A stretch of DNA of 64,000 nucleotides from contig WPIO01000060.1 of NCBI GenBank assembly GCA_009760855.2, positions 1,667,501-1,731,500 of the forward strand. Reading direction: 5' to 3'. This document shows positions 9,840 to 23,572 of this stretch, one piece after another. This stretch comes from Cristatella mucedo. Taxonomy: Eukaryota > Bryozoa > Phylactolaemata > Cristatellidae. The notes below the pieces were generated by a model. It was not told the DNA's origin and did no database searches. It saw nothing but the letters and a program-made list of their open reading frames with translations. Positions within the stretch are counted from its first letter, which is position 1; every line of letters starts with the position of its first letter. Position numbers and translations under genes: made by a program.

Positions 9840-10544
9840 GAGAAAATTTGTTAACCAGAGATGAAGATGCAACTCTTTGTTGTGGGATTTTAACAAGAAA
9901 GGTTGCGACATCAGTTAGACCAACATTGCGGCACCACAAGCCCGTGCATTTACCGCCCCGCGCTAAAGAGTGGCATTGAGCTACTCCGAGCGCATGGTGA
10001 GCCTTGACCTAACTTGCCAGTAATACCTTCGGGCATTGCGCAAGTGTATCTTTACTGAGACTGTGTGCGAGCGGAGACTTAGCAAGGGGTAGCAGGGAGG
10101 ACAAATGTCCCCGGGCGCCAAGCTCAAGGGGGTTCGGCAAGCAAAATGAACTGTGCATACTTTTCAACTGTTTCATGTGACAACACCAATCTCGAATTTT
10201 TCAAGCAAGTCCTCGTTTCAGTGGCCTTGAATATTGCTGGCTGCGCTAGTTAAGCATTTTGACAGACATAGACTCAACTGCAGCCTGACGCACTGGCGGT
10301 GCATACGCGACGACACGGAAACACTGAGTGGGCTTCCTGCACCGCGCATTCGGCCGGCTCACAGCTCAGCAAGCACGCGACCGTTTTCCCATTCGTCCGC
10401 GTTCCTAATGCCTTTCCCGTCCGCTCGCCTCATCCTGCCTGCCACAGGCCCAGCCAGCGTGTGCTGTGGCTGAGCACCAACACATTATGAGACCGCGCAA
10501 ACTAGGTTTAACTGGCAACGCAGCAGTCATGTCTGTCCGTTTGT
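9840..10544. other. Unannotated stretch
   Basis: Mixed-composition DNA without a supported gene or repeat. Confidence 0.35.
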
Positions 10545-10915
10545 CAAGTGTCCAAAAGAGAGTACTGGCAAGAAATGAGAAGGCAGTTTCTTCACTGTGA
10601 AAACCAGCTTGAACCTGACAGGAGTTTATGCTACAAGTCGAGACTCCGTTTCATTATCTTTTTTGAAACAATAGATCTACCTATTCTTGTCGAGATCAAC
10701 TTTGAGGTGGAAAGAAATGAAAAAAGTCTTAGCCATCTCTGTCAAACATGACTCTGCAACAAGATGGAGTGCAGGAGTGGCGATTGTGAAAACTATCAAT
10801 GATGGACTGAACAGCATTGTAGGTCTTTTCGGGCAACTGTCAGAAGATGCGAGTAGAACACTTGAACCAAGACATAAAGCTGGCAGTCTTCTCCTTCATT
10901 TGTATTTTTTGTATC
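10545..10915 (+). pseudogene. hAT-type (ZMYM1/DUF4371-like) transposase fragment
   Basis: Plus-strand frames carry REYWQEMRRQF and, after a frameshift, SATRWSAGVAIVKTINDGLN. The minus-strand element at 25860-28370 has the corresponding [11 protein letters not shown] and [19 protein letters not shown]. The two are copies of one hAT-like family. This one is only an internal transposase segment, joined directly to a LINE-A 3' end at about 10916. Confidence 0.7.
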
Positions 10916-10917
10916 TC

Positions 10918-11660
10918 CGTCTGTAACTCCACAAAGTCATAAAGACCACGTGGGTGTTATGCAGGAGAGTTTTGTATAGCGCACTCACAGTCTAAGCGGC
11001 TTTCGGTACGCATTCGGTAGCCAACAGACTTCGTCTCGCGCAACAAAGAGAAAGTGGTAAGCACAGCAGAGTCAGGAGAGCAGTTGATGTAGTGAGTAGC
11101 ATGGAAGTAGCAGCTCAGGACTGCTGAAAAGGATAAGCCATAGTCGGCAGCAGGAGAGTAATTGTCATTCCATAGGAATTGTGGAAGCGAGTTCCACAGT
11201 CTAGGACCTGCAGAGCTAAAGCTTCTGTCGCCAACGCTCTTTAGGGGAGGAATGGAACAGCTAATTTATTGTCCACACAGGACCTGAGGGCGCGAACAGG
11301 CTGAAACAAATGCAGCAGTTCAGCTAGGTACGAAGGAGCCAAGTCGAGGCGGGCCTTGTGGGTCAGCGTAAGAACTTTGCTCTGAATCGATTGATCAACC
11401 GGCATCAATGCTAGCTCTTTTAGCAAAGGAGACACGTGCTCAAACCTTTCGGACTTCGAGACGAGCCTTGCAGCAATATTCATAGTCAGCTGCAGAGGCC
11501 TAATTGCTTTCTTTGGTAGCCCAGCCAAAAGGGAATTACAATAATCAAGCCGAGACAGAACTGAGGAGCTAGTTGAATTTTTTACAAGCCACTGAGAGAG
11601 CGAAATCGTTAGCCGGGTGCTTTGCGTGAGCAAATAAGAACGCGAGACACACAAACACTC
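10918..11660 (-). mobile_element. LINE-A (CR1/L2 group) 3' part
   Basis: On the minus strand an open frame (11654-11241) encodes the C-terminal part of a LINE reverse transcriptase protein, including the characteristic LSRLDYCNSLLAGLPKKA and HVSPLLKELALMPVDQSIQ. It is followed by the 3' end through GCGCTATACAAAAC and AGTTACAGACGGAGATAC at 10918-10930. 5'-truncated. Confidence 0.85.
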
Positions 11661-12466
11661 ACAGAAGACAAGCTCGGCGGGGCGAAGGGAAAGCCGACCG
11701 TGAACAGGCCAGTCTTTAGCAGCGACTTAAATGAGGCCAGTTCATTGGCGGTGGCGACAGAAGCCAGAAGCTAGTCTCGGACGTTCGTAGCGCACAAACT
11801 GCAGGCCCGATCACCAAAAGGCTTTGATTTAGTTCAAGGCACGGTGAGACTACTGGAAACCGAGGGTCGGGAGATGCGAGAGCAAGGACAAGCAAGGAAA
11901 AGGAAGGAGGAGCAAGGAGGAGGAAGGAGGGACAGGGAGAAAAAAAGAGGAGCAGATCGCAGACGTCCCTCGTACAAGCGAGTGACACGACCTCATGCCG
12001 AAGTCACACTTCTATTTACGGTGCGCTCGGACGCGATGGCCAAGCCGCTGGATGGCAGCCGGCCGTTAGACACTCGCATCGCAGGAAGAAAGCGGTAGCA
12101 GCCCGCAGTCGGGTGGGGCCGATCCTGGCGCTAGCATTTTTGCCATCCCTCGCCCCGCCCCTCCGTCCAGTCCAAATGGCCGAGCCTTCTGCCCGTCGGG
12201 CGAGGAACGCGCGAGCGCGCTGGCACAGGACGAGGGTTTGAGCTTCCGGAGCAGAGTAGGGTCACGCCCGCAGCGAGCCGCGGGTTCCACGTGCTAGCTG
12301 GTACGATAATTCCCTACGCGGCAGGCAGCGGCTAAAGTTTGCTCACGTGACTCTCTCAGCTGATTGCCGCCGCGGCCGCGGCCCTGAGAAACCGCTCGCC
12401 GGCTGTAGCCATACGCTGAGCGCTGAAGGCGCGGCCAGCGGTGCGCCGTCTCGGCAACGTCAGACC
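11661..12466 (+). promoter_or_regulatory. Upstream region and CpG-rich start of the ABCC4-like gene
   Basis: G+C and CpG content rise sharply from about 11990 and stay high to about 13860, covering exon 1. No TATA box is placed at a useful distance from the ATG. A purine-rich run occupies 11880-11945. The transcription start cannot be fixed from sequence alone. Confidence 0.5.
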
Positions 12467-12540
12467 ATGTTCGCCACCAGAAAGCAAAGCAGGAATAACC
12501 CCGCCAGCACGGCTAGCGTCATATCCGTCCTGTTCTTCAG
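12467..12540 (+). CDS. ABCC4-like: ABCC4-like exon 1
   Basis: Codes residues 1-24 and two bases of Ser25 (starts [12 protein letters not shown], ends SVLFF). The ATG context is AGACCATGT. The donor is CAG|GTAGGT. Confidence 0.88.
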
Positions 12541-15500
12541 GTAGGTGGGTGGGTGGGTAGGCGGTACCGCCGGGTCGAGGGCTGGGACCGCACCGCCGCC
12601 GCCGCCTGCCTAGCACACAGGGCTCGCGAGGCGCGCGGCCCGAACGCGCGGCCGCAGCGCCTCGCGAGCGCAGATCGGAGGTCGCGCCGAGCAGCCGCTC
12701 GTCGCCCTGCGAAGGCGACCTTGCTCCCCGTCTCACGCTCCCCGCACGAGGTGGATAGCCCCGGGTGCTCTTCGGCGGCGCGGTCCGGTCGCGGGCCCGG
12801 TGCGGAGGCGAGGCACCAGCGCACCGCACCGGGTCAACGCTAACGGGAGCGTCGCCGTCGTCGCCGCCGCGAGCCAGCCAGCGAGGGGCGGGCGACCAGC
12901 TGCCGAGGGCTTGCGGGCGTGCGCGATCGCCGGGCACCACGTGAAGCCGAGCGGCGTCCGGCATTCTCGGGTTGCACTGACCAACAGCCGGCGGCTGCGG
13001 CGGCAGTCGCTTCAGCGCGGCGGGCATTGTTGTTGGCGCCGACCGCGGAGCCGCGACGCCGCCCCGGGAGGAGGACGGGAAGGGAGGGGGAGGGGTCGCG
13101 TGGCCGCCGTCCCGAAGCCGAGTTTGGCGGCCGCTTACCCGGGCCGCACCCGCAGCCCCCCCCCCCCGGGAGCCACGGCGGGCACCGACAGGGCGGTCGC
13201 CACGGCGTCGGCGGTCGGGGCGGCGAGAGCGACGGCGCCGCCGCCGCTCGCGCCGCACCCGAGATGCACGCCTCAACGCTTCGCGAAGCTGCCTAATGCA
13301 GTGCGTCCGCGTCGGGCTGCGATGTCTAGCCGAGCGCCGCCGACGACGACGATGTCGCTTGCAGCTGGCTGGACCCTCTGATGAAGAAAGGCTTTAAGCG
13401 AGCCATACGGAGCGAGGACCTGTTCGCTCTGGCCGACAGCAACTCGACCGCCTACCTGAGCGAGCGCTTGCAGAGGTGACGTCAGAGCACGAGCCGACCG
13501 TTACCGCTCGTCCGGGGGACTAAGGCTCGACTAAGGCAGGCAGCGCCACCTACGTTCACACCCCGCCCCCCCCCCCCCCCCATCGCTACGCGACCGCTGC
13601 GGCTGAAGCAGCTGCCGACGCGCGCTGCTGCGGCGGTTCCAGCGTTTCTCCGCCTGGTGCCGAGCCGCGTTGGCCCGCCGGCCGCGCTCCCATTCGCCGG
13701 GCGCGCGCGACCCTCGAATGGGAGCGCGGCCGGCGGTGCTCCGACTTCCCCCGCTGCACGACGAGCTCGGCGCGAAGCGACAAATGCTCCCAGTTCCGTT
13801 CGAGTGCGACGCGGTAAATGCCGCACCCTCGGCGCTGCGCTTAGTGCCTAGGCGAGAATATATATAGCGTCAGGGGAGCAACTTGCACGCACTGCATAAG
13901 CGCGAGCGCTTACGCAGAAGCGTGCGCATGGATATGTGGAAGTGTGTGCATTCGAGCTCGCTTAACGAAGTGAATTAGCGCCTGATGAATGAAGCGCCGA
14001 AAGCTGTAACTAGTTGCGATTCAAAATAGTGGACGGTACAATAGATGAAGATTCTAGAGAAATGGCTGGAAGGAGAGCGATTTAAAAGAAAAATTTAGAG
14101 AAAGGAAGTCATTGAGAGATGGAAGACGAGATTACGTGCGACGACAAATGGAGGTGCGTGAAATCACCCAGAAGGAAGAAATAGCAACCGCGACGTATTC
14201 GTGTGAAAGAGTGAGATGGAGAGAGAGACAGAGTTCTACAGAGGGTGCACAATGTGTTGAAATTTAACATTGGCGAGAGCAATAATCACCTCATTTGTAT
14301 CCCATGGCATAAAGGATACTGCACGAGCGAGCAGCTACACGATGCGCCCGCTAAGTGGTCAAGCAACTTGCAGGAATCCGTAGATTGCCATTGCGAGGCT
14401 GCGATTGTTCACAGAGCGGAGTCGGCTAGGGATAGTTAATTACCATAATTAAATAAAGCATTTCTATAAATAAAAAATAAATGCTAGCTGATTTAAGAGC
14501 CTCGTTTGTATAGCGACAGAAGAGCCTTTACGGCTGTCACCACCGCTTGCAGTGGCGATAAAGGATCACCGATTGCAGGATTAGAGCCCACGACCTCGGG
14601 GCCGAGGTCATGAAAAGCAACCGCCTTACCTAGTGAGCCATTAAATGGCGCTCGCCGTCAGCTAAATCTCTTTCTAGGCACTTCACTCGTGCTTGAAAGG
14701 AACCAATTGATAGTGAGAGCACGCACAATTTCACCTTGCATGAGCACGCAAATGACGATTGTCGCAGAAAATGAAGAGGTGAATATAGAGGCATTTAGCC
14801 TTTTTGCAATGAATAGCGACTTAGCTGTGAAGTTGTTCAGGTGTCTGGTCGGATGACGTCCTGAAAGTACGGACTTGCAATGTAACCCTTCAATCTGGCC
14901 GCCCTGTTGCTAAAGCGCAACGCGTTGTCTCCACTGTCGGCTCCGAGGTTCCAATCTTCGACGCCGGCCCGAAACTCGCTTAGCTGCCCGGCCATTTGAT
15001 CTACGGCGATGTGGTAAAAAACAAGGCTCCGCCTACATCCAGCCTTGAACTGATGGGTATCGATCCATCAGTGCACTCGGGGCAGCCTTCTCCCTTCAAC
15101 GCAAGAAGTGACGAGTCCGTTTCTGACCGACGTCATATGTCTCGCTTCTCCGTTTATTGTGCTGGCCTATTTCTTATCGCGTGCGCAACGCTCACCAACG
15201 GCCATTACACTTGCTCGCGTTTTCTTTCAAACCCCATTTTCCCATTGGCCTGTCCACCAAGTCTCAACATCAACCGTTCTTGTCCAGGCGTAAGCGTTAG
15301 GCTAAACAGAAATCTACTCAAAGAATAGCTCAAACATGTAGCTGGACTAGTAGTTGCTCGGCTAGCTGGTAATGCCGAAGTCCGACAATCGCCATTCCTT
15401 TCGAATGTAGGTGTTCTCTTTGACGATTGCTTAAACTTTGAAAGTTTCATTAGGAAGACTGCCTCCCACAGCTATCAATCGCGTTTGATTCCGGTTTAAG

Positions 15501-18205
15501 ACGAGGGACTGTCTTCCGCGGCGGTTTGCTAAAAATGCAACCGGCTCCCAGATTCTGTCTTGGCTGGACTACGGCGACTCCGTTTTGGGTCTGGGGTATC
15601 GGAAAAAATGCAACGGAGCCTCGGCAGCTCGTGATTAATATGGCTGCGAGGCTTAGCCAAACAATCCTAGAGGTGCAACCATTTGAATCGGAATAGTCAG
15701 CTCAAAATCAGGGCGGGTCATAGTCAGAGTCGTGATGGCACACTAGGTAAGCCGGTTGCTTTTCACGACCTCGCTCCCGAGGTCTTGGGTTCGGATCCTG
15801 CGGTGGGCAATCCCTTATCGCCTCTGCGAGCGGTGGCGATAGCCATCAAGGCTCTTCTGTCGCTATTCAAAAGAGGCCGGTAAATCAGCTAATGTCAAGA
15901 CATTTTTTTTTATCCCAGTCCGTTGTGCACGGCTCACGCGGAGCAGCCGCTGCTCGTCGCGCTTCGCTGCTCGGCTGCTGCTAGGCGGCCGCCATCAAAC
16001 CGCGCGCTTGCCCGGGGTCGGACTGCCGGCCGGGCGCACGCTCTCGAGCACCCCGCCAGCCGGCGCGCCGAGCTTTGCCAAGCTCCGTCACGCTCCTCCG
16101 CAATGCTTGAAATTGCAGGCAGTGGAAACAGGAGATGGCAAACCTTAGCGCGTCGACGGCGGCGGCGGCGAGGAAACCCAGCTTCCAGAGAGCTGTGCTG
16201 ACGTGCTTCTGGGTTCCAATCTTGATCACTGGCTTCGCCGTCGCTTTAGAGGTAGGAGCAGCGCGGGTCGAGTGGGCCCACCCGCTCGGCCGGCGGCGAG
16301 AGCTCGGCGGCGAGGCCTCGCCGCCGCCGCTGCTACGGTCCCTCCACCATCGGCGACATGCTGTGGTAGGGGAGGGTCAGAGGTGGCCAGGTCAAAGGGA
16401 GCTGCTGAGAGGCAGGGGGAAGGTCTGAGACTTGTCACTCAGGTGAGACTAGTTAGGTCTCGCCGAGGAGACCGGTGGCTCACCTGTGGAGCCCCTCGAG
16501 GGTCTGTCCTAGGCCCCTTGCTGTTTTCCATTTATATTTAACCTCCAGAAAAAGGATTAAGGTCCGTGGAATAGGATGTCACTTTTACGCTGACGATACT
16601 CAGCTGTATTCGTCATCCAAACCGTCGGAGTCTGCTGCAACAACTGATAAACTTAATGTTTTCCTTGCCGACATTCGATCCTGGATGTCGGAAAATGTTT
16701 TAAAACTAAACGACGATGAAACTTAATCGTGCTGCTCGTAGGACAACCTAAGCAAGTGGCTGGATCAGAAGGCTTTGCTCTTCTAATAGGTGATGCTTTT
16801 GTGCGACCATCACTACGTGCTCGAAATTTAGGTGTCGTTTTCGACAGCTGCCTACATTTTTAAAGCTTCATTCAGAAGACTGCTTCTACAGCCAAGCCAT
16901 CACTTCCGATCCCTATCTAAGATTAGGAGCTGTCTTACACGGTGGCTTGCAAAAAATTCAGCTAGCTACTTAGTTCTGTCTCGGCTTTATTATTGCAATT
17001 CCCTTTTGGCTCGGCTACCAAAAAGCAACTAGACCACTGCAAATGGCTATGAATATAGCTGCAAGGCCAGTTTGCAAATCCCAGAGGGTCGACCACCTGT
17101 CTCCTTTGCTAAAAGAGCTAGGATGGCTGCCGGTTTATTAACAGATACAGAGCAAAGTTCTTACACTGACCCATGATGTCCGCCACTTGGCCTCTTCCCC
17201 ATGTCCAGCTGACCTGCTGCATCAGTTTCAGTCTCCTCTTGCCCTTAGGTCCTGTATGGACAATAAATTAGCTGTTTCATTCCTCAGCTTAAAAACCGTT
17301 GGCGACAGAAGCTTGAGCTCTGTAGGTCCTAGACTGCGGAACTCGCTTCCACAATTCTTAAGCAACGACAACTGTGGCTCATCCTTTTCAGCGGTCCTGA
17401 GCTGCTACTTCCATGCTACTCACTACCTCAACTGTTCTCCTGACTCTGTTATGCTTCCCACTTTCCCTCTGTTGCGTGAGATGAAGTCTGGTGGCTACCG
17501 AATGTGTACCGGAAGCCGCTTAGGCTGCGAGTGCTCGATACAAAACTCTCTTGCGTAACAACCACATAGTCTTTGTAGCTTTGTGGAGTTACAGAAGGAG
17601 AAACTTTACATTTCATAGCCCTACTGGCGGTCGCGTAGGCGTCGATGTCTTGAATAGTTGCACTGCCTTCAGTACGAGACGTGCAAAGCTTCTTTTTATT
17701 AAGCTCGTTTAAGTAAACACATGGCATATCGACTGTTGTTTTTACGCGGCAACACAGGGCCAAGGACAAGTTCAATATAACGGCAATATAACGGCAAGTT
17801 CATATACAGCCGCTCACTTCACTCTGGTTATCTTTCGGTCTATCTCTCTATCAATTTAATAATAATACTAATAATAGTACATTTGATATGACACCCTCAG
17901 AGAACTCAATCTCTCTAGACACTTTGCAATTGCTACGAAGGAAGCACGATCGAATGGCATTCATCTGTCGGTCAATTTGTCTATTTGTCTGTCTGTCTAT
18001 CTATCTATTTATCCATTTAATTGTCTGTATGTGCCTGCCTGTCTGTCTGTCTGCCTACCGATCTGGTCCTATCGGTCGGTTCGTCTGTTGGCGGTTCTGT
18101 CTGTCTGTCTTGTCTATCTCATTCAGTTTCCTTTTTCTCTCTTGTTTACTTTGCCTCTCTTTCTATCGCTCTGTATTATTCGGTTCTGCCCGGCCTGTCT
18201 CTGTC

Positions 18206-18282
<77 letters not shown>

Positions 18283-21200
18283 CTCTCTGTCTCCTGTCTC
18301 AATATTCCTTCTTTCACCTCCTGACGTTTGCCTGTCTCTTTCCTTCTCCCTCCACCGCTAATCTGCCTTCCCTCTATCGCTCGCTCTCTTCTCCTCCCCT
18401 CTGCCCCTAAATTTATAGACGCACAGTAAAATACCCACTCCTCTTGTAAGAATCGTTTCCATTTTCATAGTGGTAGGGGACATACAACGGGGACTTGGAA
18501 GTCCCTTCTTCCTCGACCTTGCTTCCTGCCTTACTTCCGTCCCTATTCCGTGTATACCTGCACACGTGCCTGTCTCAGTCTGCCTTCCCATACTGCTCCT
18601 TTGCCTGTTTGACATGTCTGCCTTGCCTCCCTCCACTTGCTTGAGCCTCTGCTACTAGCATGGCTGGGATTTCTCTGGCGCTCGTCCTTCCTCTAACTAG
18701 TTCCTGACACAGTTGATTCGTCGATCGCACTCCAAAGTCTTTGGTCGACCTCATTAGTGGCGGGATACAATGCAGTAATTCTGGATAAACACGCCTAGTA
18801 AATAGAGACTTGATAAATCTAGCCATCGATGTGCAGGTGCCGTCAAAAGCTTGAGCGATCGTTGGAAAAGGCAAATTCTGATGATTAATACCCCACCCGT
18901 CCTACCTGGCTCAGACGAAGCACACCATACTAATCCCAGTATAAATCCGAACTAAAAAAATTAGTTCTCAGCGCATTCGTGAGCAGGGCAAACAAATTAT
19001 ACGAGAAAATGCCTCACTAATGTTGAAAAATCTTTTAAAAATGATATCTAATCAATGATCGGAACCTTACTCAAGTACCCCATGCATCGAATGGTTTTGT
19101 CTGGGCATTGATATTTCCCAAAGACCTTCCCTTGCCACCAAATTTGGAGTTAGTAAGAGTAGCTAGCAAGCTCTGAGGTGGGCAAATCAAGGGAGATTTT
19201 TGCAGTCACAAAAACGAAAATATGGGAGGGATTTTATTTGGCAGGCTATGGCAAGGTACCCATTGCTAAGGTGCTTAACATTTCCAATCAGTTTGTGCGC
19301 TCCAATATTCGGAAGCAGTTGCAACTCGATACGATGGAGACGAGGAAGCGGTGTGATCGCGGTAAGCTGACGAGCACTCAGGATAGAAGGGCCATAAAAA
19401 CGCAAGCCTTGAAGAACAGATTATTTCCTGCTCAAAGAGTTGCTATGATACTTCAGCTTAGGATAGGGCTAAACTGGGCATTCTGCGAAGGTTACGCCAA
19501 CAACGTATACTCTCTGCTGGATTCCCATAGTAAACTTTTGCCTTCTGAAAAGCAAGAAGCCATGCTGCACGCAACAATGGCTGACTGTCAAAGAGTTATG
19601 GGAATTGATCAAGCTAAGTTCGCCGTTTTCAGTACAGGCAGGAGAGCTTTTGTGAAACGGAGCATTAATGAAACATATCATGGTGGATGCCTTCAGAGGA
19701 CAATGGCGTTGCGTTTCGCTGGGGTGGTGGTGTGAGGAAGTTGTGCTACAGCTAGTACCAGCATTTTAACTCACTGAATCCATAATGAACCAGAAGTCAT
19801 TATGAGCTAGTTTAAATACTTTTTAATACCAGTTTTAATATAAAGAAACCTCGCCTTGCGTTGCAGCAATAATGGCCAGGCGGTCCATGGTGTTGTTATC
19901 TGCCACCTCCATCGCCGCCACGCAGTTGGCTCCTTGAGGTTCTTCTCATAGGTCATCCAGCGCTCCTTCGGTCCGTCCGTTTGCCGAGCAGCAGAGCCAA
20001 ACCGACAATCGTTGCTCTCCCCCCCCCCCCCCGCGTCGATGTCGGCCACAAGGTGGAGGGCGGTCGCGTGTTAGATTGCATGGGCGCACTAAAGCCACTT
20101 CACTCAGCAAGCCGCTATGGATCTCAATTGTTGCCACTCTTAAGACCCTGCATGCAGCCCGCGGCTTGACCGCAGGGCGGACGGAGCAGGCGCTGCTGGA
20201 ACCAGAACACTGGAACGCCTTCCCTCGAGCGTCCGCGAGGCTGTGCCGCCGCCTGACCAGACCTGGCCCGCCTTGAGCTGCAGCAATAATGGCCTGGCGG
20301 TCCATAAAGGTTAACCGCACAGGGCACAACAAAAGGCGAAGCTGAGTAAGGGGGCTTCTTTTGTGAGCAGAGCAGAGGGAGCTGGCATTACAGCTGAGTC
20401 CTTATGAGATGGGCGAGGCAGGGCGCCTCATTTGGTGTCGCTTCAGTGCTTGGCCGAACCGTTGATTCTAGGTTTCAGGCTCCCTACTTCGAACTTATCA
20501 CCCCGAACCACGTGACGAGCCATTGGCGGCCACTTCTACAGCCAGTGCATTGCACCAGCGGCCAATTCTAGTCATTCAAGCTTTAAGAGACTGCCGGGGC
20601 AACTGTACGACAAAAATTCAGTAGCCTTCGAAAGGCGAGCGATTAGCATCGGCGAATTTTTACTGATCGTGGGCTGGAGTACAACAGTTGGAATTCTGAG
20701 TACCCGAAACCATATAACCGAAAACTAACTGAAGACTACTGCTGTGTCACCATTCTCGTCTTGCTTTGTGTGCCTTTTGATAACACGAGTGAATAACAAA
20801 ATATTCGTTGCATTTGCGTGATGGATATTTAGTTATTTGGAGACATTTATTTATTTAACGGATATGCACTTGATTTGAGTTGGTCCGCAATGCGAGAATG
20901 TGAGCCGGCACCTCATTCGCGGGTGTGTTTGCTGGCAGTCGATCGGGAGTGAATGTTCGTACGTTCAATTGTGTACACGTGTGTACATTCGTGAGCAAAT
21001 GGGTGTGGGCGCGTGCATCGATTGTGCATATCACATGCATCTTTGTAACTCCGCCAACATCAAGAATAATAAGTTACTGTTATTAAGTAGTTGTTTGCGA
21101 CCCTTTTTCTGACTGGGCGGTGCTGAATCGTTAGCCGACTCTCAGGGGAATGTATGTATGTATGTATGTATGTATGTATGTATGTATGTATGCATGTATG

Positions 21201-23376
21201 TATGTATGTATGTATGTATTAATGTATCTTCGCCTGTAACTCCACAAAGCCATAAAGACTTATGTGGGTGTTGCGCAGGATAGAATTGAAGCGCTCTCAC
21301 AGCCTAAGCGGCTTTCGGTACGCATTCGGTAGCCAACAGACTTCGTCTCACCCAACAAAGAGAAATTGGAAAGCATAGGAGAGTCGGGAGGGCAGTTGAG
21401 ATAGCTGGCATGGATAGAGTCACTCAGCTATTTTTGCTAGATCTCTCAGCTGCTTTTGATGCAATTGATCACCAAGTCCTTCCCGAGCACTTGTCATAGC
21501 CTAGACCAGTGGTTCTCAACCATCCTAGTTCTGCGACCCTTTAATACAGTTCCTCATGTTGTGATGACCCCCAACCATAAATTATTGCATGCGAAGTGTG
21601 GAAATGCATGTTTTCCGATGGTCTTGGGTGACCCCTGTGAAAGGGTCGTTCGACCACCCAAAAGGGGTTGCGACTCACAGGTTGAGAACCGCTGGTCTAG
21701 GCAATGCTAGAACTGTACTGCAATGGTTTAGGACGTTTCTGAATAGGAAACTTCAGAGGGCTCATGTAAACCGACAAAGGTCATCTGGGAAGCCTTTACA
21801 AGTAGGCGATACTCTAGCAACTTTTGTTAGGTTAACTTCTTTTCACAATTTATACTTTTACCCTTGCCGATGTAATAGCCTGGTACTGCCTAGTCTTTCA
21901 TATCAGTGCGTATGGCACACAGCTGTACTTGTGTTTTGCTCCCTAACTGCCCTCCAGGACTTCGAACTCTCTCAATTTCCTTACAGCATGTATTTTTGAT
22001 ATTCAAAACAATGACGAACTTAGATCGCAGCAAACTTTATCAAATTTGATGACATTAAAACCTTACTGGTTATGGGTTACTCGATATTGGAATGCCAAAT
22101 CCTCAAAGCGGGCTCGGCCAGCACATCCTGTAGCATCTGCACGAAACCTGTGTGTCTTGTTCCAACAGGACATTCAGCTAGATGACTTTTTGGGAACCCC
22201 TTGTTAGGGCCATGATGGCCCAGGAGGTAAAGTGCTCTCTCTTAACGATCGAGGTCGTGGGTTTTAATCCTGCATAAGGCGATTCTTTATTGCCAATCAG
22301 GCTTTGGAACAAAAATATCGCTACTGTATTTTTATTTTTCAAAGCTAACTATAAATATATGTATACTGTCATAGCAAACAATGCAATATATTGTCATTGT
22401 TATCGAAGCGAAATTGTGCCTACCAAACACGCTGCACGGATTTACGCAGTCCGAGATCACACAACCCGGTCAGACTCAGAACTCTGGAAGTATTGTTAAG
22501 AATTCGAACTTAAAAATAAACTGCCCATAAATATTGCAATAATATAGATAGTGTTCATCTATATAATACTGGATATTGGTGCTATTACGGCCCTCAATAC
22601 GCTATATTTTTAACAATGCAATACAATATATCGTCTCATAAATGTACTTTGCAGAGGCTTGTTGCTAACCGCAAGCAGTAGTAATAGCCCTAGGGCTCAT
22701 CTGTCGAGTCTGTTAAATTAGCTAACATTTTTTAGGCTCCTTCATTCTCTTGTTCTAGTAAATGTAGCCGAAATACTTCCTAATCAGGTGTCGCATAGTT
22801 GCACGCTCTGTTCCGCATTAAACCGCATCGCCGTGCCTCTCAAAAAATCTCACCGACTCTTATGACTTGGGTCGTTTGGTTATGTCTATCTCATATGAGA
22901 CTTTAATCCAGGAGCGGGTTCAGGATTTTCAACTCGGGGGAGGTCAGGATTTCCATGTTTAGGGCGCAAGTTACACTGCTCCTGCCCCTTGGGCTGGGAA
23001 AATTTGCTCCCCCTGCCCCTGGCTCCGCCTCTGCTTAAATCCTCTGAAGACTGCGTCTTCAGTTTCTTTGCACCGAAAGCCGGGAGCTCAATAGCGACTT
23101 ATGTCACGATATTCCTTGACTCGATAAGAGAAGATGAGAGTAACCCACGTGGTTCTCACACAGCAGTGGCAAACTCGTGTGAATAGTCCTTAGTTCGCTA
23201 ACGCGCACTGACACTGTGCATGTCATAACTAACTAATTGTCATGCAAATACTATCGAGCATTTGCGGAGTGCCTGGAGGAGATTCTGTTCTCCTAGGGTA
23301 CTGCACCAATGTCTTGTCACAATTTTTAGTATATATAGGCCGTGCGTTGTCGCAACCACCCAATTCCAATTCGGTA

Positions 23377-23420
<44 letters not shown>

Positions 23421-23526
23421 CATATATACGTATATATATTATATATATATATACATATATATATATATCAGTAAATATATATAGATATATGTATATATAT
23501 ATATATAAATGTGTGTGTATGTATAC

Positions 23527-23572
<46 letters not shown>

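Noticed and set aside
12347-12466. Upstream start of the transporter frame (GTG at 12347)
   Set aside because: Not an ATG; the extra 40 residues are low complexity, while the ATG at 12467 is followed by family-like sequence.
12356-13276. 306-codon minus-strand open frame
   Set aside because: Lies over exon 1 and intron 1 in CpG-rich DNA; arginine/proline/alanine-rich low-complexity translation with no domain, and the plus strand carries the real exon.
17888-18410. Three overlapping plus-strand frames rich in Ser, Leu and Cys
   Set aside because: All are produced by the CT microsatellite and its CTGT-rich surroundings.
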